A stretch of 37,407 nucleotides of DNA from JALYOK01 sp031419835. Its GTDB lineage: Bacteria; Pseudomonadota; Gammaproteobacteria; Burkholderiales; JALYOK01. The DNA lies in the NCBI GenBank assembly GCA_031419835.1, contig JANOLP010000265.1, positions 1 through 37,407 on the forward strand, read 5' to 3'. This document shows positions 32,342-37,407 of the stretch, in pieces. The notes under the pieces were generated by a model. That model had not been told where the DNA came from and did not search any database. It was given only the letters and a program-made list of their open reading frames with translations. A program made the position numbers and the translations under genes. How positions within the stretch are numbered: position 1 is the stretch's first letter; the number at the start of each line of letters is the position of its first letter.

Positions 32342-33001
32342 ATGATAAAGCTTTACGGTTCAAGCGTTAGCCCGAATTACAACAAAGTTAAACTTGCTTT
32401 GCTCGAAAAGGGAATCGAGTTCGAAGAAATTTTGCAGCTACCGTCGCAGGAAGAAAGCTATCTTGCCAAGTCGCCAATGGGCAAAATCCCGGTGATGGAA
32501 GTCGATGGTCAATTTTTCGCCGAGTCTGGCGCGATGCTCGATTATTTGGAGGCAGCCTATCCAGCGGCACCATTGCTACCGGTGGATCCATTTGAGCGCG
32601 CCAAGTGTCGTGAGATGATGCAGATCATCGACCTTTACATCGCGGGAACTGCGGGCGCCGCCCGATTAACCGGCGCTGCGCTATTCGGCTCGCCGATTTC
32701 CGAAGAAGCCAAGCAGGAGGCGCAATCCTTAATCGAGCGTGCCGTAAAAGCAATCACCAAACTGGTGAAATTTACGCCATTTATCATGGGGCCAAAGTTC
32801 ACGCAGGCGGATTGCGTGGCATTTCCCAAGTTAGGCTTTGCTGGGATGGTCACTCACATCGTGTTGCGAAAAAATTTGATCGAAGTCATTCCGGGTGCGG
32901 CAGAATATCTAAAATACATGTTGGAACGACCGGCCGTGCAAAAGATCGTGGCGGATCAGCAGAGCGCAATGGAAGTTCTGATGGCGAGTACGAAAAAATA
33001 A
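32342..33001 (+). CDS. Glutathione S-transferase (first of tandem pair)
   Basis: This 219-residue cytosolic GST has an N-terminal thioredoxin-like domain with LYGSSVSPNYNKVKLALLEKG, then the KIPVMEVDG cis-Pro motif and the ESGAMLDYLEAAYP glutathione-binding turn. An all-helical C-terminal domain follows (FTQADCVAFPKLGF). GGAGGGG is a strong ribosome site before the ATG. It is 20 bases from the second GST gene and similar to it, so the pair arose by duplication. The electrophile substrate is unknown. Confidence 0.92.
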   Translation: MIKLYGSSVSPNYNKVKLALLEKGIEFEEILQLPSQEESYLAKSPMGKIPVMEVDGQFFAESGAMLDYLEAAYPAAPLLPVDPFERAKCREMMQIIDLYIAGTAGAARLTGAALFGSPISEEAKQEAQSLIERAVKAITKLVKFTPFIMGPKFTQADCVAFPKLGFAGMVTHIVLRKNLIEVIPGAAEYLKYMLERPAVQKIVADQQSAMEVLMASTKK

Positions 33002-33021
33002 CTGTTTAAGGGAAATTAAAT

Positions 33022-33675
33022 ATGTTAAAGCTCTGCGGTTTTACTGCCAGCAATTATCACAACAAAGTGAAGTTCGCATTGTTGGAAAAAAATATTCCAT
33101 TTGAAGAAGTCATCACATGGCCGTCGAAAGAAGTCGATCATTTGGCACGTTCGCCGATGGGGAAGCTGCCTTTTATCGATATCGATGGCCACACGATCAC
33201 CGAATCGCAAGTCATTATCGATTACCTCGAAGATGCTTACCCGACGACACCGCTTTACCCGCGCGATCCAGTACAACGTGCCCACGTTCGCGAGCTCATT
33301 CAGTATATGGAATTGTATTTGGAGTGGCCAGCACGCCGGCTCTACGCGGAGGCATTCTTTGGTGGCAAAGTCAGTGATGAAACGAAGGCGGAAGTGAAGT
33401 CTCATTTGAAGCGCGGCGTAAACGCGTTTGCTAAGCGACTGAAGTTCTCACCCTATATTCTTGGTGACAACTTTAGCTATGCCGACTGCGCGGCGTTCGT
33501 GCATTTACCAACCGTTTCCCAAGCGGCCAAAGCGATATATGGCGAAGATCCCCTTGCGGACATTGCCGGTTTAAAAGAGTACACGACGATGTTGCGGCAG
33601 CGACCCCATGCCGTTACGGTAAATAACGGACGTAAGCAAGGTATGGAAGATTTTATCGCACGTCGAAAAGCCTAA
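33022..33675 (+). CDS. Glutathione S-transferase (second of tandem pair)
   Basis: This 217-residue paralogue of the previous gene has the same layout: LCGFTASNYHNKVKFALLEKN, then KLPFIDIDG and TESQVIIDYLEDAYP, and a C-terminal NFSYADCAAFVHLP. The active-site region differs (TASNYHN against SVSPNYN), which suggests a changed substrate. AAGGGA precedes the ATG. The two are almost certainly co-transcribed; a repeat copy follows the stop codon. Confidence 0.92.
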   Translation: MLKLCGFTASNYHNKVKFALLEKNIPFEEVITWPSKEVDHLARSPMGKLPFIDIDGHTITESQVIIDYLEDAYPTTPLYPRDPVQRAHVRELIQYMELYLEWPARRLYAEAFFGGKVSDETKAEVKSHLKRGVNAFAKRLKFSPYILGDNFSYADCAAFVHLPTVSQAAKAIYGEDPLADIAGLKEYTTMLRQRPHAVTVNNGRKQGMEDFIARRKA

Positions 33676-33690
33676 ATACTTAACTGAATG

Positions 33691-33724
33691 GCCTGCAAGC
33701 CAATATTGGTGCGGCTTTTCAGGC
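33691..33724 (+). repeat. Dispersed 33-nt extragenic repeat, copy C
   Basis: GCCTGCAAGCCAATATTG followed by GTGCGGCTTTTCAGGC. GCCTG/CAGGC ends and AAGCC/GGCTT inner parts are fully complementary here, where copy A has GAGCC/GGTTC. That pattern of paired changes suggests selection for a hairpin. It sits between the GST pair and the P450 gene. Confidence 0.6.
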
Positions 33725-33765
33725 AGTGACCAGGCCATTTAGGCGCGCATACGTATGAGATCAAT

Positions 33766-34983
33766 ATGAAGCTCGGGCAAGATTTGGCCGAGTCATTCGA
33801 CCTTGCCAACTTGCCTGACGCGTTCTACGAAGATCCGTTTCCGTATTATCGGGCGCTGCGAGAATCATCACCTCTGAAAAAGTTACGCGATGGATCCTAT
33901 TTTCTAACGCGTTACGCCGACGTGCTCGCCGTATACAATAATCCAGACGTTTTTAGCTCCGACAAAAAAATAGAATTCAAGCCGAAATATGGCGACTCTG
34001 CGCTGTATGAACACCACACGACCAGCTTAGTGTTCAATGACCCACCATTGCACACGCGCGTGCGCCGCCTGATCACCGCGGCATTGACGCCACGTGCGAT
34101 TGGCGGCATGGAACCGGCGCTGATTGCGTTGGTCGATCGTCTGCTCGATCGAATGGAGGAAAAGCGTGACGTCGATCTCATTGAGGATTTTGCCGCAGCG
34201 ATCCCGATTGAAGTCATTGGCAATCTGCTTGACGTGCCACGCGAAGAACGTGGGCCGCTACGGGCTTGGTCGCTGGCGATTTTAAGTGCGCTTGAGCCGG
34301 CTATTTCCAATGACATTTTCCAACGCGGCAACAAAGCCGTTCAAGAATTTTTAGGTTATTTAAAATTGTTAGTCGCCGCGCGGCGCCGCTATCCCGGCGA
34401 CGCACAGCGGGACGTGCTCACCGCACTCATCAAAGGCGAGTACAGCGGCGATCGGCTAACGGAAAGTGAATTGTTGCATAACTGTATTTTCATTCTAAAT
34501 GCCGGGCACGAAACGACGACCAATCTCATCGGCAATGGCTTGGTGTTACTAGATCAATGGCGCGATCAACGACATCGATTAATTGCCGAGCCCGAGCTAA
34601 TTAAAACCGCCATCGAAGAATTTCTAAGATTTGAGAGTTCCAATCAATTGGGCAATCGCATTACGCTTGCGCCCACGGAAATCGATGGCACCGCGATGCC
34701 AACAGGAACGCGAATAAACCTTGCTATTGGCGCGGCAAATCGCGACCCAGCGCAATTTCCCGATCCCGATCGCCTAGATATTTCGCGCACGCCGAACCGT
34801 CATTTGGCGTTCGCGTGGGGCATTCATGCCTGCGCCGGCATGGCGCTGGCGCGCTTGGAAGGTCGCGTCGCAATTAGCCGATTCCTGCAACGGTTTCCCA
34901 ATTACCAACTAGCTCGCAAGCCGGAACGAAACAGACGCGCGCGGTTTCGTGGTTTTAGGGAAATTGTTTTCCGATCCGCTTAA
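33766..34983 (+). CDS. Cytochrome P450
   Basis: This 405-residue soluble bacterial P450 has the I-helix oxygen-binding AGHETTTN (246-253) and the K-helix E285-F-L-R288. The heme loop reads FAWGIHACAGMALARLEGR, with Cys356 as heme ligand. The FNDPPLHTRVRRLI segment is typical of bacterial class I P450s such as the CYP107 type. No ferredoxin or ferredoxin reductase gene is adjacent, so electrons must come from elsewhere. GAGATC lies just before the ATG. The substrate is unknown. Confidence 0.95.
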   Translation: MKLGQDLAESFDLANLPDAFYEDPFPYYRALRESSPLKKLRDGSYFLTRYADVLAVYNNPDVFSSDKKIEFKPKYGDSALYEHHTTSLVFNDPPLHTRVRRLITAALTPRAIGGMEPALIALVDRLLDRMEEKRDVDLIEDFAAAIPIEVIGNLLDVPREERGPLRAWSLAILSALEPAISNDIFQRGNKAVQEFLGYLKLLVAARRRYPGDAQRDVLTALIKGEYSGDRLTESELLHNCIFILNAGHETTTNLIGNGLVLLDQWRDQRHRLIAEPELIKTAIEEFLRFESSNQLGNRITLAPTEIDGTAMPTGTRINLAIGAANRDPAQFPDPDRLDISRTPNRHLAFAWGIHACAGMALARLEGRVAISRFLQRFPNYQLARKPERNRRARFRGFREIVFRSA

Positions 34984-35057
34984 GATGTAATAAAAGTGCG
35001 TATAATGTATATTATGTTAAATTAAAAATCGAAGTATTGCTTAGCGTGAATTTCGGC

Positions 35058-36206
35058 CTAGCGTGCGTTTGTTTGTCGCACCCATAATTTACCGCCATCC
35101 CGGCGCAGCCACTCGGCGAATAACGGATCATCTATTCGGTAGCGGCTGCGCCCACTGGCCGCCTTGGTCAAGACATGATCGTTCACCAGCGCTCGCAACG
35201 CGCTGCTCACCGTACCCACGGGAATTTCCAGCCGATCCGTGCCGACGGCATAGGCTTTACGCGCCTCCAGCGAGGTCACGTCCCCTCGTTGCGCAATGCG
35301 TAAACAAATGCGTTGGTTCAGCGCCGTGAGCGAGCGCCACAACGATTCAAATTCCGCCCCCGTTAATTGGAATGCCACCCGTTCATTCAGTAGCGCGATC
35401 AGTGACGTCGCCTCACTGGAAGCAAACAGCATCACCAAGTCGATCAACGCACGGGGTTGATGGTGCAAGCGCGCGTAGGCATGCGCCAGATCGCTCGAGT
35501 CGATCCGCTTCTTGAAGCGTTCTTTGGCTTTCAGAGCGATGTGTCCCAGAAAATCCTCGCCCAGATACGGAAACGCCAAGGTACTGGCACCTTCATACAA
35601 CGCTGCCCGCGACCGGGAGAACAGCGACAATAGTTTTTCTTGCGACGAACCAGTAAATACCACGCGAATATTGTTCTTGCTTTTGGTAATCGCCGAACGG
35701 ATCGCCGACACGATGTTCTCACCATTGGCTACCGTGGCCAACTCTTGCACGTCATCGAAAATCAGCAGTAAGGGCTGCTTCGCTGTTCTCACCAGGGTTT
35801 TGATCAACCAATCGATCAATAGAAAAGGATCGTCCGGGCGCCGACGCGCCGGTTCCTCACCGAACTCAAGGGAAGCCGAGGCCAGGCCAACTTTCTTGAC
35901 CGATGTTTTCAGGCGCTTAGCGAGCGTCGATTTGGGGACGCCCCAATCATCAAGGGCTTCTTGCAGCGCGTAGTTAATGGCGGCCAACGGATCGGCGCGG
36001 TGCTGGTAGATGTCGGCGTAAACCGGCAACCAGCCTTGCTTGTGAGCAAGCGGCATGAGTTCGTGCAGGATGAGGGAAGTCTTGCCGATGCGCCGCTCGC
36101 CCACCAGCGCAACCGGATCACCGGAGCCTGCCTTCAACAGCGTCAGGATGCGCTGTGCCAATTCGGGCCGTGGGAAATACCATTCTTGGTAAAGAAGATC
36201 GATCAT
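35058..36206 (-). CDS. AAA ATPase with C-terminal winged helix (ATPase_2-like)
   Basis: This 382-residue protein belongs to the STAND-like ATPases once called archaeal-type ATPases. Walker A is GERRIGKTSL and Walker B is LLLIFDDVQE. A sensor segment IRVVFTGSSQEKLLS follows. The C-terminal 100 residues form a winged helix (VGTVSSALRALVNDHVLTK). No signal peptide is seen. These genes are often accessory and of unknown role. Four CCGCAAT-like boxes overlap and precede the start codon, so autoregulation through the winged helix is plausible. Confidence 0.88.
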   Translation of the reverse strand: MIDLLYQEWYFPRPELAQRILTLLKAGSGDPVALVGERRIGKTSLILHELMPLAHKQGWLPVYADIYQHRADPLAAINYALQEALDDWGVPKSTLAKRLKTSVKKVGLASASLEFGEEPARRRPDDPFLLIDWLIKTLVRTAKQPLLLIFDDVQELATVANGENIVSAIRSAITKSKNNIRVVFTGSSQEKLLSLFSRSRAALYEGASTLAFPYLGEDFLGHIALKAKERFKKRIDSSDLAHAYARLHHQPRALIDLVMLFASSEATSLIALLNERVAFQLTGAEFESLWRSLTALNQRICLRIAQRGDVTSLEARKAYAVGTDRLEIPVGTVSSALRALVNDHVLTKAASGRSRYRIDDPLFAEWLRRDGGKLWVRQTNAR

Positions 36207-36262
36207 TGCGGTATGTTACGGCGTAGACCGCAATTGCGCAAATGTTCGCAATAGTCCGCAAT
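36205..36262. promoter_or_regulatory. Repeated CCGCAAT boxes upstream of the ATPase gene
   Basis: CCGCAAT occurs at 36228-36234 and 36256-36262, and as TCGCAAT at 36246-36252. It occurs inverted at 36205-36211, where it overlaps the ATG. A TTGCGCAA palindrome lies at 36234-36241. Spacings of about 18 and 10 bases place boxes on nearby helix faces. They look like an operator array for autoregulation. Confidence 0.5.
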
Positions 36263-36522
36263 AGGGTTAGGAAGTCGCCGAGCTTCGACTACGTACACAT
36301 AAACTTCTTAAGTGCAGCAAATAGATTTGAACGAACAACTGGAATGGAACTGTGAGGTGCCGTAGTGCGACTCCATGTCGAGGAAGCTTATTTTTTGCGG
36401 CTTCAAGAGATATAGCGAAAGCAACATGGTTATGCACCGCACGCGTTAGTGCACTGCATTGGCTTATTACCTTCGATAACTATATCTTATCGTATATGAT
36501 AAGTTACCCAAAAATGGCGTCG
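36263..36522. other. Gene-free stretch between the ATPase and the toxin-antitoxin pair
   Basis: I see no credible gene here. The only structure is a near-palindrome, CTTATC (36486-36491) and GATAAG (36498-36503). The sequence ATAAGTTAC following it also occurs on the minus strand in the toxin leader near 37219-37227, so it may be an antitoxin-binding site. The rest shows no motif I can name. Confidence 0.4.
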
Positions 36523-36553
36523 CATGCCGTTTATTCGCGCTCGGAACGGCATG
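36523..36553 (-). terminator. Possible terminator of the toxin-antitoxin operon
   Basis: CATGCCGTT (36545-36553 read on the minus strand) and AACGGCATG form a perfect nine-bp stem with a 13-base loop. It starts one base past the antitoxin stop. On the minus strand the stem is followed by CGACGCCATTTTTGG, so the T-run is seven bases away and the terminator is only likely. Confidence 0.5.
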
Positions 36554-36554
36554 G

Positions 36555-36887
36555 CTACGCAGCCGCCCGATGATCTGCCTCAACCGAGAGCTTCATGCCC
36601 ACGGCTTTTAGCACGGCCAGCAGGGTTTTGAGGGTCGGATTGCCTTTGGCTGAGAGCGTCCGATAAAGCGATTCACGACTAATCCCGGCCTCAGCCGCAA
36701 CGGCCCCAAGGCCGCCATAGGCTTCCGCCACCGTGCGAAGCGCAAGCAGTCCAGCCGCACGATCGTCGGGATGGTCGAGCGAGGCCATGGCCACTTTCAG
36801 ATATTCGACCGCGAGATCGCGGTCCGCCCGCAGTTCTGCCACTTCACGATCGTAATGCGATACCGCCGCTTTTAGTTTCTTGCTCAT
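36555..36887 (-). CDS. HigA-like antitoxin with helix-turn-helix
   Basis: This 110-residue antitoxin has a charged helical N-terminus (VSHYDREVAELRADRDLAVEY) and a C-terminal helix-turn-helix (LGAVAAEAGISRESLYRTLS). An end typical of addiction-module antidote proteins follows (KTLLAVLKAVGMKL). The ATG at 36887 has GGAG six bases upstream and overlaps the toxin stop as ATGA. It should neutralise the toxin and repress the operon. Confidence 0.9.
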   Translation of the reverse strand: MSKKLKAAVSHYDREVAELRADRDLAVEYLKVAMASLDHPDDRAAGLLALRTVAEAYGGLGAVAAEAGISRESLYRTLSAKGNPTLKTLLAVLKAVGMKLSVEADHRAAA

Positions 36888-37207
36888 ACTTGTCTCCGTT
36901 TCCAATCGTCCCAATAGGCTTTTGCTGCCTTGATATCGCCGCTTTGGGATTGTTTCGAACCGCCACACAACAAAATCACGACGGTCTGACCATGCCGACC
37001 AAAATACATGCGATACCCTGCGCCATAATGTTCGCGTAGTTCCTGAACGCCGTCACCCACCGGACTGCAGTCGCCAAAATTTCCGGCTTCCAAGCGTTTG
37101 AGGCGAACCAGTATCCGGGCTTTCGTCTGTTTGTTGCGAAGCGACTGGAGCCAATCGGTGAACGGTTCCTTGGCATCGTCAGTCTGGTATCGGAAAACGT
37201 CAATCAC
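36884..37207 (-). CDS. RelE/HigB-family toxin
   Basis: This is a toxin of the addiction-module killer branch of the RelE/ParE superfamily. The 107-residue protein, counted from GTG 37207, contains ARILVRLKRLEAGNFGD, then GVQELREHYGAGYRMYF and VVILLCGGSKQSQSGDI, the family's core. Members usually cleave mRNA on ribosomes. A longer frame from GTG 37234 adds nine residues and is less likely by family length. The order toxin then antitoxin, with a four-base overlap, is that of higBA-like systems. The leader has a TATAAG-type -10. Confidence 0.9.
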   Translation of the reverse strand: MIDVFRYQTDDAKEPFTDWLQSLRNKQTKARILVRLKRLEAGNFGDCSPVGDGVQELREHYGAGYRMYFGRHGQTVVILLCGGSKQSQSGDIKAAKAYWDDWKRRQV

Positions 37208-37325
37208 GCTAATACTGTAACTTATAAGATACACAATAGCAAGCGATGGGAAAAGTCGAGCGGCATCTTAGGAAGCATAAATTAATTACATGGACTAATT
37301 ATCGCCAGGGGTATAGACTTGGCAG

Positions 37326-37407
37326 ATGGACTCAGACGCATTGATTGCGGCGCGACATCAGGCTCTCGAAGGGGTTCTGGACGAGCGCCAAAGGCGACTT
37401 CACGCGG
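37326..37407 (+). CDS. Start of a probable ISAzo13-like transposase (cut by the window edge)
   Basis: An ATG at 37326 opens a frame that stays open to the right edge (27 codons). The residues ALEGVLDERQRRLHA closely resemble the opening of ISAzo13-family transposases, where LDER-RRL is conserved. The terminal repeat of the element was not identified. It would place the toxin-antitoxin pair next to an insertion sequence. Confidence 0.5.
   Translation, partial: MDSDALIAARHQALEGVLDERQRRLHA

Overview
The window looks like chromosomal DNA of a betaproteobacterium or a close gammaproteobacterial relative. The gene orders recO-pdxJ-acpS-nagZ and surE-pcm-nlpD-rpoS, and an OmpR/EnvZ pair, are typical of that group. 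Coding is dense, with many 1-10 bp overlaps between genes. No rRNA or tRNA gene and no CRISPR array was found. Taxonomy below class level is not decidable from the sequence alone.

Layout. 0.2-3.7 kb (minus): an exported SxxK serine hydrolase, then ompR-envZ. 3.9-4.6 kb (plus): two small exported proteins, one with EF-hands. 4.6-5.2 kb: an intergenic stretch made largely of inverted repeats. 5.2-8.1 kb (plus): recO-pdxJ-acpS-nagZ. 8.2-8.5 kb (minus): a small Cys-containing protein gene behind a near-consensus sigma-54 promoter. 8.7-16.6 kb (minus): eight tightly packed genes, mxaS-mxaA-mxaC-mxaK-mxaL-glrK-qseG-glrR. 16.8-20.1 kb (plus): surE-pcm-nlpD-rpoS. 20.1-23.2 kb: a paaG-type isomerase gene divergent from an enoyl-CoA hydratase gene, which abuts gltX. 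23.2-23.6 kb: a MITE-like palindromic element and a terminator. 23.6-34.98 kb (plus): a YCII/DGPF protein with an ECF42-like sigma factor, a quinone oxidoreductase, a class II aldolase, an amidase, a thioesterase, an ArnT-like glycosyltransferase, an exported hydratase/FAH-like protein, two GSTs and a cytochrome P450. 35.1-37.4 kb: accessory DNA with an AAA ATPase, a RelE/HigB-HigA toxin-antitoxin pair and the start of a probable ISAzo13-like transposase.

Most interesting region. The mxaSACKL genes belong to the family needed for maturation and calcium insertion of methanol dehydrogenase, yet no dehydrogenase, cytochrome c-L or mxaR gene is in the window. They run, with only a 7-base gap, into glrK-qseG-glrR, the envelope-signalling two-component system that works with sigma-54. 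Just past glrR lie two palindromes that fit the published GlrR site TGTC-N10-GACA, one exactly and one with a single mismatch. They sit about 120 and 185 bases upstream of the predicted start of a perfect -24/-12 promoter. That promoter would drive a short transcript of about 375 nt that carries a good ribosome site, an unfamiliar 86-residue protein and a strong terminator. The reading offered here is a self-contained envelope or periplasmic-enzyme-maturation sensing module with its own dedicated small output gene. This is inference and testable.

Repeats. At least five copies of a hairpin-forming sequence of about 33 nt, with core GCCACGAGCCAATA, lie between genes in both orientations. Several other palindromic extragenic families are also present. 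One MITE-like element supplies the gltX stop codon.
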